In this document: positions 1-6,149 of the stretch, in pieces | Layout of the letters: each line of letters begins with the position of its first letter | How positions within the stretch are numbered: the stretch's first letter is position 1 | Source of the DNA: Candidatus Parvarchaeota archaeon | Lineage (GTDB): Archaea; Nanobdellota; Nanobdellia; Parvarchaeales; Parvarchaeaceae | Length of the DNA: 28,447 nt | Direction: 5' to 3' | NCBI GenBank assembly: GCA_027366075.1 | Contig: DAHXLI010000021.1 | Coordinates: 1 to 28,447, forward strand | Made by a program: the position numbers and the translations under genes | Notes under the pieces: generated by a model | The model's input: the letters and a program-made list of their open reading frames with translations, nothing else | Told to the model about the DNA's origin: nothing | Database searches by the model: none

Positions 1-114
1 GATTCTGAGATGACTGAAACATCGTGTGAAGTGAGAGACATCTCACAAAACGGCGGCGTCAAAGAAGAAGACTCAGAAAAGAAAAGATACGATTCCTTAC
101 CAGGTTACGGTTAG
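1..114 (+). CDS. 3' end of an unknown protein gene (partial)
   Basis: An open frame runs from the first base of the window to a TAG at 112-114 and gives 37 residues rich in Glu, Asp, Lys and Ser, ending SLPGYG. The composition looks like a charged, probably disordered C-terminal tail of a larger protein that begins outside the window. The tnpB element starts only a few bases after the stop codon, so the insertion seems to lie just behind the gene rather than inside it. I cannot assign a family. The frame could be fortuitous, because 37 codons is a short test. Confidence 0.35.
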   Translation, partial: DSEMTETSCEVRDISQNGGVKEEDSEKKRYDSLPGYG

Positions 115-118
115 ACTT

Positions 119-250
119 GTGAACTACCCCAAGCTTCCGCATGGAGCTTCTCGTTTCAACGTCTGGGCTTGCTTCAGCTTATGAAGTATCGGTCTGGACT
201 CTACGAGCATACTGGCAGGTTCCCTACCAACTAACGCCTTTATGAGGATG
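119..250 (-). ncRNA. Probable omega RNA (reRNA) of the TnpB element
   Basis: In characterised IS200/IS605 loci the guide RNA covers the 3' end of tnpB and the right end, and its guide is the flanking DNA directly beyond the right end. Here the right-end hairpin (131-149) and the terminal GGGGTAGTTCAC motif are present. If the element ends at 119, the guide is the complement of about 99-118, AAGTCTAACCGTAACCTGGT, which comes from the last codons and 3' flank of the upstream gene. The RNA 5' end at 250 is only a guess based on known omega RNA lengths. Confidence 0.4.
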
Positions 251-1326
251 TTTCTTGATGCGTTGTAATCTCTATCCAATTCTACTTTACAATTTGGACA
301 TTTGAACGTCCTTTGCGACAGACCCAAATGTCCGGTGTTTTTCTTCCCGCACACACTACAATCCTGCGTAGTATTATTCGGGTCTACTTTTATAAGTTTC
401 CTACCAGCACTTTCAGCCTTGTAGGATAAAAAGGAAACGAACTGATCCCAAGCCGCGTCATAGATCGACTTTGACAATCGATGGTTTCTGGCCATACTCC
501 CAATGTTCAGCCTTTCGACTGCGATTATCCCATAGTTTTTTACATACTCTGTAGATAATTTGTGCGCAAAGTCTTTCCTTTGATTGACGAGATGTTCATA
601 AGCGCCATTCAATCGCAACTTTACCTTATTTCTCCTGTTTGAGCCTTTCTTTTTCTTTGCTAATCTCCTTTGGATCATAGCTATTTTGCCTGCAGTCTTC
701 TGAAGAAAGCGTGGATTATCTACGTAATTATTATTACTATCTACGACAAAACTGTTTAATCCCAGATCCAATCCGACCATTTTATTTTCCGTGCATGGAA
801 GGACCTTTATTTGTCTTTTCTCGTGTTTTGGATCGTCTATTTGGACACACGCATACCATCTTTCCGCTCTTCTTGTGATTATTATCCCCTTTACGTTTCC
901 TTTTATTTCCCGGTGAAATTCCGCCTTTACTTTTCCCACCTTTGAAAGGACTATCTTTTTGTTCCCGATGACAAATCCGCTTTGATTATAGAATATCGAT
1001 TTGAACAGATTGTAACCTTTGAACCTTAATCCACCTATTTTATAGCCTTTCTTCTTTCTTCCTGCCAAAGTATGGATATTGTTCCACAATTGCTGATTTA
1101 CCATCTGCAAAGTCTTTGAATACGCGTTCTTTAACTCTGGTTTTTCTTCTTTCAACTTCACCAAAAGCCTTTGAGTGTCATATCTTTTTAGTTTGATTCC
1201 CATTTCTTTGGCTTCGTTCAGTTCTTCAAGAAGTTTATTATAAGTCCATCTACACAGGTCTAACTGTCGATTTAATTCTGTCTCTATTATTTTAGTCGGA
1301 TACAATCTAAATTTGTAATTACGCAT
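124..1326 (-). CDS. tnpB: TnpB RNA-guided nuclease (IS605 OrfB family)
   Basis: TnpB proteins are compact RuvC-type nucleases, ancestors of Cas12, guided by an omega RNA from the transposon right end. The 400-residue protein has the usual length and all expected parts: N-terminal helical/wedge region starting MRNYKFRLYP, RuvC-I with the catalytic Asp in GLDLGLNSF (about residue 192), RuvC-II Glu in AVERLNI, a four-cysteine zinc ribbon (CSVCGKK then CPNC), and RuvC-III Asp in DRDYNASRNI. Nothing suggests decay: no internal stop, and all three acidic residues are kept. The 3' end of the gene overlaps the right-end hairpin, as in active TnpB loci. The neighbouring SWIM gene is on the same strand but has its own promoter. 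Confidence 0.95.
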   Translation of the reverse strand: MRNYKFRLYPTKIIETELNRQLDLCRWTYNKLLEELNEAKEMGIKLKRYDTQRLLVKLKEEKPELKNAYSKTLQMVNQQLWNNIHTLAGRKKKGYKIGGLRFKGYNLFKSIFYNQSGFVIGNKKIVLSKVGKVKAEFHREIKGNVKGIIITRRAERWYACVQIDDPKHEKRQIKVLPCTENKMVGLDLGLNSFVVDSNNNYVDNPRFLQKTAGKIAMIQRRLAKKKKGSNRRNKVKLRLNGAYEHLVNQRKDFAHKLSTEYVKNYGIIAVERLNIGSMARNHRLSKSIYDAAWDQFVSFLSYKAESAGRKLIKVDPNNTTQDCSVCGKKNTGHLGLSQRTFKCPNCKVELDRDYNASRNILIKALVGREPASMLVESRPILHKLKQAQTLKREAPCGSLG

Positions 1327-1396
1327 ATCATTTTGCCTTCTGCCTTACACCTTATTATTCATTATGCGATAAATGCTTTTGTTTACCGCCTTTCAT

Positions 1397-1413
1397 CCTT
1401 CACCTTATGAAGG
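1397..1413. repeat. Short inverted repeat at the SWIM gene 3' end
   Basis: CCTTCA and TGAAGG form a 6-bp perfect stem with a 5-nt loop that contains the stop codon of the SWIM protein gene. It could be a transcript-end hairpin between the SWIM gene and the tnpB element, or the edge of a small repeat. No long T-run follows it. Confidence 0.35.
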
Positions 1414-1710
1414 AGGAATTCTCGGCGGAATCGTTAAAACAGAATTTTTAATTGCCAGGTTAACTGCGATTATATGGGAGCATGTCTTGCTTTGCAGCGT
1501 ATACCATTTGCAATCGCATTGCCATCTTTTGTCGCCGGTCTTTTCCACAAAATACATGACGTTGTGGCTGCTCTCTTCCCCTCGCACGATAAACGACATG
1601 TGTTTTCCGGTCGTGTAATCTATTTTGACCGACCCTACGAGACTTATCCCTTTTATGTACGTCTTGTTGTCTTTCTCGAGGTCGTCTAAAGCGATCAAGT
1701 CTATCTGCAT
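1405..1710 (-). CDS. Small SWIM zinc-finger protein
   Basis: The 101-residue protein carries a SWIM-type zinc-binding motif, C-x-C-x9-C-x-H, at C65, C67, C77 and H79 (CDCKWYTLQSKTCSH), followed by a helical IIAVNLAIKN segment. SWIM domains bind DNA or protein and occur in SWI2/SNF2 ATPases, MULE-type transposases and archaeal Shu-like recombination mediators. Here the domain makes up most of the protein, and residues 1-60 look like a small beta-rich platform. The start fits a TATA element about 31 bp upstream that is shared with the divergent RNase P RNA. The gene lies next to a tnpB element, but no functional link can be shown. The C-terminal IPPRIPPS is low in complexity and falls in a small inverted repeat, so the true end of the ancestral gene may have been altered. 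Confidence 0.75.
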   Translation of the reverse strand: MQIDLIALDDLEKDNKTYIKGISLVGSVKIDYTTGKHMSFIVRGEESSHNVMYFVEKTGDKRWQCDCKWYTLQSKTCSHIIAVNLAIKNSVLTIPPRIPPS

Positions 1711-1734
1711 ATATCAGTTATTTAGGTCGGTGTC

Positions 1735-1746
1735 AAAATATTAATA
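1735..1746. promoter_or_regulatory. Shared TATA region for SWIM gene (-) and RNase P RNA (+)
   Basis: AAAATATTAATA is nearly symmetric and centred at about 1741. That is 26 bp before the predicted 5' end of the RNase P RNA (1767) and 31 bp before the SWIM start codon on the other strand. One TATA element could serve both directions. Confidence 0.5.
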
Positions 1747-1766
1747 CTCGGTTTGCTAATGATTGT

Positions 1767-2046
1767 TACGGTGTTGTATATAACAGACCATCAAAGGAGG
1801 AAGTCCGTTCACGACAAAACCCGCACTATAGTAATATAGTACATGAAAATGTAGGCTATTGAGCAGAAACGAACCGTAGCAGCGATAAAAGATGATGCTA
1901 GACTGATTGTCGCGGCTTACGGATGAAACGGCAAACCTGCGGCGTGCAAACCGGTATTCCGGCGCTTAGTCGAATGTTATAGCGCATTATCAAGAAGCTG
2001 CGAACGCGGCCGAAATGCGACAGAAAACGGGCTATTCAACACCGTA
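1767..2046 (+). ncRNA. rnpB: RNase P RNA, archaeal type
   Basis: This is the catalytic RNA that trims the 5' leaders of tRNA precursors. The evidence is structural. The P1 helix is a perfect 10-bp pairing of TACGGTGTTG (1767-1776) with CAACACCGTA (2037-2046). The conserved GGAGGAAGTCC box (CR-I) lies at about 1796-1806, and the ACAGAAAACGGGCT box (CR-V) at about 2020-2033. P4 forms between AGTCCGTT and AACGGGCT (8 bp, one G-U). A GAAACGGCAAACC segment in the middle matches a typical CR-II/III region. A TATA element 26 bp upstream supports the 5' end. The 280-nt length is normal for archaea. CR-I reads GGAAGTCC rather than the more usual GGAAAGTCC. Confidence 0.88.
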
Positions 2047-2096
2047 TTCTATTTATTGGGCGCTTGCATAGACCATAGACAACGGCCCGGTTAATC

Positions 2097-2104
2097 TATT
2101 TAAA
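2097..2104 (+). promoter_or_regulatory. TATA box of the CPYC membrane protein gene
   Basis: TATTTAAA is centred about 26 bp before the ATG at 2126, which fits a leaderless transcript starting at that codon. Confidence 0.6.
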
Positions 2105-2125
2105 GACATACTCACAATATTTACA

Positions 2126-3652
2126 ATGTTTATTATGAGTAAGAAGCAAGAAGTTTTAGTTTCATTTGTTTTCTCAGCAGTATTCATAAGCGTCGTCTTC
2201 TCCTTGTTTTTAGTCGGAAGTAGTTCTGTTTCATTAAAAAATTCATCGGGAAACTCTTTATTTTTTAGCGGAAGCAATTCAACTAACACGACAATAAACT
2301 CTTCGAGATTTTTCTTGGGCCCAATCGGAACCGAAATGAACGCAGGCTTCATCCAAAGTTTGTCCAATCTTTCTGTCCAGCTTGCTGAAGTAGGTCAAGA
2401 ACAGCTGGCTGGAAACCTCACTTGTTTTACAGGCACAGCGGCCACCTCTGCGAACCCGGCGGCACCTGGATACTGTGCGTTAGTAATGCCTGACAACAAT
2501 TACGATTTGGTTCCAATACCGGTTAAATCCAGTGCAGGCAGTTTAACTGAAAACGGCAAACCGACAATGATGTACTTGGGTGCGCAGGGCTGCCCATACT
2601 GTGCCCTAGAAAGATATGCGATGGTAATCGCGTTGAGCCGATTCGGAAACTTTACACAATTATTCTATGACAGATCTGCTACAAATGACGGCAACATACC
2701 AACATTCACTTTTAATTTCTCTGCTTCGGCATTCGCATCTGCGATGGCATTGCCCGCTATAATAGGGAACGGCAGTGCAGTCGCGCCGGGTGGCGATGGA
2801 CAAGCTACAGGATTCTTTGTCGGCAACTACTACTCTTCGCCTTATATAAACTTTTTATCTTTTGACCAAGTCGGCAGTTCTTACTTTACTAACCCCACGG
2901 TGTTATCCACTTACTTACCAAGTAATTTCACTGGGCCAGCGACTGTGGGCTTTGGGATAACCTATTTTCCGAATTATCCCCAATATGGAGTGCCATTTTT
3001 TGATGTAAACAATCAATATGTCTTTGATGGAGCGATTCTTAATCCAAATATAGTTTTTCGGGACCTTAGTGCGTTTACCTCTCAAAGCAATATGACCGCT
3101 TCGTTGCAGACTCCTTCAAAGGATTCATTTGGAGAAACGGCTTTGGGTGCGGCAAACATACTTACGGCAGATATATGCGTAGTGATAAAAAATGCTGCGC
3201 CGGTTTGCAGCTTGGCTTACATCTCCGCCTTAGAAAATGAAGTAAAGAACGCACAGACTGGAGCGGCTTCTTCATCTAGTCCGTTTCCATGGCTTTATGT
3301 TTATGTAGGGATAGCAGCAGCCGCGGCAATTTTAGCGTTCCTATTTTTAAGGAAGTCTGGCGGGAAAGCCAACTCCAAATCCGAAGCCGGCCTGGCCGAA
3401 GAGCTAAAAAGGCTTAGAGAAGAGATAGAACAACTTAAGCAAACCGAGAATAAAGTTACAGAAACCGAAAGAAAGGAAGAAAAGTTAGAGCACGTTGAAC
3501 GGGCAGAAATCAAAAGATTGGATAGACAAAGCTCAGAAGCAGAGAGCGAGCTCGAAAAACTAAAAAGAGAGAACGACGAACTAAAGAGAAAGCTGGCTTT
3601 AGATGAAATGAACAAGCACGCTTATCACGACGACGATAATCTAGAGAAATGA
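2126..3652 (+). CDS. Membrane-anchored thioredoxin-fold-like protein (DUF929 family) with coiled-coil tail
   Basis: The 508-residue protein begins with a hydrophobic segment (about 10-32), followed by an Asn/Ser/Thr-rich stretch with many N-x-S/T sequons, as expected outside the cell. A redox-like motif GCPYC occurs at 155-159 in the context MYLGAQGCPYCALERYAM, the hallmark of DUF929, a family I know from Sulfolobales and Thermoplasmatales. C100 and C117 could form a further disulfide. A second membrane segment lies at about 388-408 (VYVGIAAAAAILAFLFL), followed by RKSGGK and a charged coiled coil (about 418-490) that should be cytoplasmic. A surface thiol-disulfide or disulfide-sensing role is inference. 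The first ATG is chosen from TATA spacing; the ATG at 2135 is an alternative. The gene stands alone between RNase P RNA and the wHTH operon. Confidence 0.75.
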   Translation: MFIMSKKQEVLVSFVFSAVFISVVFSLFLVGSSSVSLKNSSGNSLFFSGSNSTNTTINSSRFFLGPIGTEMNAGFIQSLSNLSVQLAEVGQEQLAGNLTCFTGTAATSANPAAPGYCALVMPDNNYDLVPIPVKSSAGSLTENGKPTMMYLGAQGCPYCALERYAMVIALSRFGNFTQLFYDRSATNDGNIPTFTFNFSASAFASAMALPAIIGNGSAVAPGGDGQATGFFVGNYYSSPYINFLSFDQVGSSYFTNPTVLSTYLPSNFTGPATVGFGITYFPNYPQYGVPFFDVNNQYVFDGAILNPNIVFRDLSAFTSQSNMTASLQTPSKDSFGETALGAANILTADICVVIKNAAPVCSLAYISALENEVKNAQTGAASSSSPFPWLYVYVGIAAAAAILAFLFLRKSGGKANSKSEAGLAEELKRLREEIEQLKQTENKVTETERKEEKLEHVERAEIKRLDRQSSEAESELEKLKRENDELKRKLALDEMNKHAYHDDDNLEK

Positions 3653-3691
3653 TAGACGCCAGGGCGTGTATTTTGCTTCTTTAACACCCAG

Positions 3692-3700
3692 TATTTAAAC
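3692..3700 (+). promoter_or_regulatory. TATA box of the wHTH-KaiC-RFC operon
   Basis: TATTTAAAC is centred about 25 bp before the ATG at 3721. No other convincing TATA box was noticed between the four genes, so this probably drives the whole string. Confidence 0.6.
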
Positions 3701-3720
3701 TTGGAAAATTTAATAGTATT

Positions 3721-4467
3721 ATGGTAGACAATACCGTCGTTTTGTATAAGCAGATACTAGATGCTTCATACAATATATATGTCGATATAAACAACATCAA
3801 TTCCGCAATGTCTAGGGCCAACTCAATAATGGGTCTGCCTGCTGGGGAGGCGCTGACTCTGCTGCCTAGAACGGGATCTGCTACTAAACAGAACGGCAGC
3901 TTTATTCCGAGCAATCCGGTGGTCCAGGGAACCACTACAAAAGAAGGTGGCGCTGCGAAAAGCATCTTAGGATATCACCCGATAGGCCGGGAGAGAGACA
4001 TCCCGATAGAAATGCAGCCACTAGCCGCAGGATTAAAAGTGAAAAAAGCCAGCGAACCGGTATTACCGACTTCCATGCATCCAGTCGGGGAACAAAAACT
4101 TCCGGAAGTGGAGATGCAAAAAATAGCACCCGTGATTCAGAGGCGGAATACCGAAACTTTAGCTCAGAAGGAAGAAAGAGTGGGTCAAATGGCAAAGATT
4201 CCTTTGGGTGGACCGAAGATCCCGACTCAGATGGCGAGTGCAAACATGGAAAGTATACAGAGTCTGGGCCTGGAAAGAAGTGCCGCAAACCCGGTTTCTG
4301 CGCTCCTTAGTCTGGTAAAAATCAAAGGTTCGATAACGATATCAGACGCAGCAGCGCAGCTAAATGTAAATAGGACGCTCGTGGAGAAATGGGCAAAAAT
4401 ATTAAATCAAAGTTCGCTATTGAGGATAAAATACCAGATGGTCGGAGACATCATAATGGAGGCATGA
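3721..4467 (+). CDS. Unknown protein with C-terminal winged-helix-like domain
   Basis: The 248-residue protein is not recognised as a named family. Residues 1-45 are helical and polar (VVLYKQILDASYNIYVDINN). A long middle part (about 45-195) is rich in Pro, Gly, Lys and Thr and probably disordered. The last 55 residues (ALLSLVKIKGSITISDAAAQLNVNRTLVEKWAKILNQ...) have the spacing of a winged helix-turn-helix, ending in a beta-rich LLRIKYQMVGDIIMEA. It heads an operon and is followed after 2 nt by a KaiC-like ATPase, which suggests an adaptor or partner of that ATPase. DNA binding by the wHTH is possible but unproven. The start is supported by TATA spacing. Confidence 0.7.
   Translation: MVDNTVVLYKQILDASYNIYVDINNINSAMSRANSIMGLPAGEALTLLPRTGSATKQNGSFIPSNPVVQGTTTKEGGAAKSILGYHPIGRERDIPIEMQPLAAGLKVKKASEPVLPTSMHPVGEQKLPEVEMQKIAPVIQRRNTETLAQKEERVGQMAKIPLGGPKIPTQMASANMESIQSLGLERSAANPVSALLSLVKIKGSITISDAAAQLNVNRTLVEKWAKILNQSSLLRIKYQMVGDIIMEA
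4458..4462 (+). promoter_or_regulatory. Ribosome binding site deciding the KaiC-like gene start
   Basis: GGAGG lies 7 nt before the ATG at 4470 and only 1 nt before the alternative ATG at 4464. This favours 4470 as the start. An earlier ATG at 4389 would overlap the upstream gene by 79 nt and has no such site. Confidence 0.6.
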
Positions 4468-4469
4468 TT

Positions 4470-5198
4470 ATGGCGGAGAAAAAATCACAAGCACTTGATG
4501 GAGATGGAGAAGCTAATAGGATTAAATCCGGCATAGACGGATTGGACGAAGCCCTGAAGGGCGGCATACCGGCCGGCGACATAACTTTAGTTACTGGGAC
4601 GCCCGGCTCGGGTAAGACCACCTTTTGTATGCAAGTCCTTTCTTATGGTGCAAAAAATGACGAGGTAGGGATATATTTTACACTTGAAGAAAGTGCAGAA
4701 GACATAATAGAACAGTTCCAGACATTTGATAAGAGCATAAATCAGTCTATAGCCGATGGCAAACTAAAGGTCATGCAGATACCACTTACCGATTATGAGT
4801 CGTTTAAACAGATAATCACGTCCGAGATAGAAGCAACCCGCGCAAAAAGAGTAGTCATAGATTCGGTGACTTATTTTCAGATGTTCTTTTCTGATATAAT
4901 GTCCATAAGAAAAGCAATAATAGAAGTTTCCACTATCCTGAAAAATGAGGGCTGCGCAGGGTTTCTAATAGGAGAGGTCGCGTACGGAGCAAACAAGCTT
5001 TCCGCGTTTGGAGTGGAAGAATTTGCGACGGACGGCGTAATAGCGCTTTACCTTGTCCCAAAAAATGACACTTTTATAAGGGCTTTGAGAATAGTCAAGA
5101 TGAGAAATACAAGTCACCTAACTAAGTTATGCCCCATGGACATAACTGAAAAGGGGATAGTCGTATATCCCAATGCTGAACTATTCGCAGAAATCTAG
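4470..5198 (+). CDS. KaiC/RadA-like single-domain ATPase
   Basis: A 242-residue RecA-fold ATPase of the KaiC-like archaeal group. It begins its core with the typical GIDGLDEALKGGIPAGDITLV and has Walker A GTPGSGKT at 43-50, the EES catalytic glutamates in FTLEESAEDI (about 73-75), and Walker B RVVID ending at D131. It has one ATPase domain only, like the archaeal KaiC paralogues and ArlH/FlaH, not the double domain of cyanobacterial KaiC. It lacks the N-terminal helix-hairpin-helix domain expected of RadA. Such proteins often work with a dedicated partner; the upstream wHTH protein is the obvious candidate. It is 2 nt upstream of the small clamp-loader subunit. No circadian or motility role can be read from the sequence. 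Confidence 0.88.
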   Translation: MAEKKSQALDGDGEANRIKSGIDGLDEALKGGIPAGDITLVTGTPGSGKTTFCMQVLSYGAKNDEVGIYFTLEESAEDIIEQFQTFDKSINQSIADGKLKVMQIPLTDYESFKQIITSEIEATRAKRVVIDSVTYFQMFFSDIMSIRKAIIEVSTILKNEGCAGFLIGEVAYGANKLSAFGVEEFATDGVIALYLVPKNDTFIRALRIVKMRNTSHLTKLCPMDITEKGIVVYPNAELFAEI

Positions 5199-5200
5199 CT

Positions 5201-6148
5201 ATGGCCCTTTGGATAGAAAAATATAGACCCGCTTCCTTTGACGAAATAATAGGACAGAGAGACAGCGTCGAAAAGTTAAAAGCGATGGTAAAGAGTGGGG
5301 ACATACAACACATGATACTTTCTGGCCCGCCCGGCGTCGGCAAGACCACCTCATCGGTTGTCTTGGCCAAGGCGGTTTTTGGCAACGTCTGGACGCAGAA
5401 TTTTATGGAGCTAAACGCTTCTGACGATAGAAAACTTAGCGTCATACAAGGCAAAGTAAAGGAGTTTGCGAGATCAAGGCCGATTGATGCGCCATTTAAG
5501 ATAATACTTTTTGATGAGGCCGATTCCCTGACTCAGGAGGCGCAACAGGCGTTAAGACGGATGATGGAGGAATACAGTTCTACCTGTAGGTTCGTTTTTA
5601 GTGTCAATTATCAAAGTAACATAATAGAACCGCTTCAGTCGCGATGTGCGATACTCAGATTTCAACCACTTTCAAAAAATGACGTTTATGAATTCATAGA
5701 CCGAGTATCAAAAAATGAAGGGCTGACCGTAGAAAAAGAGGGAAAAGAGGCTTTGGAATATGTATCAAAGGGGGACTTAAGGGCACTTACAAACATAATG
5801 CAATCACTTTCAAATATCTCAAAGAACATAACGAGCACGGCGGTATACGCAAATGCCGGCATCCTAGACAGCGGCAAAATAAAACAAGGTTTAAAATTGG
5901 CCCTTAGTGGCGATTATCCTAAATCAAGAGAGATATTCGAGGGCATTTTAGATTCGGGAGTCAATATGAAAGAGGTACTATCCGAAATATTTGATATATT
6001 GAGTAGCTCAGAAGATCTGGTGGAGAAAAAAGCAAAGAATTATATCATAGAAAAACTAGCAGAGACCGACTATCGTATCATAGAAGGTGCGACCCCTTAC
6101 ATACAGTTCCAATCATTTCTCGCTTTTTTATCTTCGCTCAAGGGATAG
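5201..6148 (+). CDS. rfcS: Replication factor C small subunit
   Basis: RfcS is the AAA+ motor of the clamp loader that opens PCNA and places it on primed DNA. The 315-residue protein has the usual archaeal length. It shows the RFC box WIEKYRP (4-10), Walker A GPPGVGKTT (42-50), Walker B LFDEAD (103-108), sensor-1 FSVNY (133-137) and the arginine-finger SRC motif (147-149) that acts on the neighbouring subunit. The C-terminal helical part completes the collar. It is followed after 1 nt by the large subunit, so both clamp-loader parts are made from one mRNA, downstream of two genes not normally tied to replication. Confidence 0.97.
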   Translation: MALWIEKYRPASFDEIIGQRDSVEKLKAMVKSGDIQHMILSGPPGVGKTTSSVVLAKAVFGNVWTQNFMELNASDDRKLSVIQGKVKEFARSRPIDAPFKIILFDEADSLTQEAQQALRRMMEEYSSTCRFVFSVNYQSNIIEPLQSRCAILRFQPLSKNDVYEFIDRVSKNEGLTVEKEGKEALEYVSKGDLRALTNIMQSLSNISKNITSTAVYANAGILDSGKIKQGLKLALSGDYPKSREIFEGILDSGVNMKEVLSEIFDILSSSEDLVEKKAKNYIIEKLAETDYRIIEGATPYIQFQSFLAFLSSLKG

Positions 6149-6149
6149 T

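Larger units (their letters stand above)
119..1380 (-). mobile_element. IS200/IS605-superfamily element with tnpB only (IS1341-like)
   Basis: The element reads on the minus strand. It carries one gene, tnpB, and no tnpA transposase, as in IS1341-type solo elements. The right end is clear: the tnpB stop codon sits inside the motif GGGGTAGTTCAC (119-130 complement), and a subterminal hairpin lies next to it (arms 131-138 and 143-149, loop GCAT). The right boundary is therefore set at 119. The left boundary is not resolved. It should lie in the AT-rich stretch before the tnpB start, about 1330-1380, where no clear hairpin was found. Without tnpA it would need a transposase supplied in trans. Confidence 0.75.

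Noticed and set aside
1373..1618. Plus-strand frame beginning MLLFTAFHPSPYEGG
   Set aside because: It lies antisense to the SWIM gene, and only the PSPYEGG part looks protein-like; that part comes from a small inverted repeat that reads similarly by chance.
4389..4469. Upstream extension of the KaiC-like protein (ATG at 4389)
   Set aside because: It would overlap the wHTH gene by 79 nt; the extra residues do not belong to the fold, and GGAGG points to the ATG at 4470.
6087..6149. Upstream extension of RfcL (ATG at 6087)
   Set aside because: It overlaps the end of rfcS in another frame, and its residues (SNHFSLFYLRSRDS) do not resemble an RFC N-terminus.
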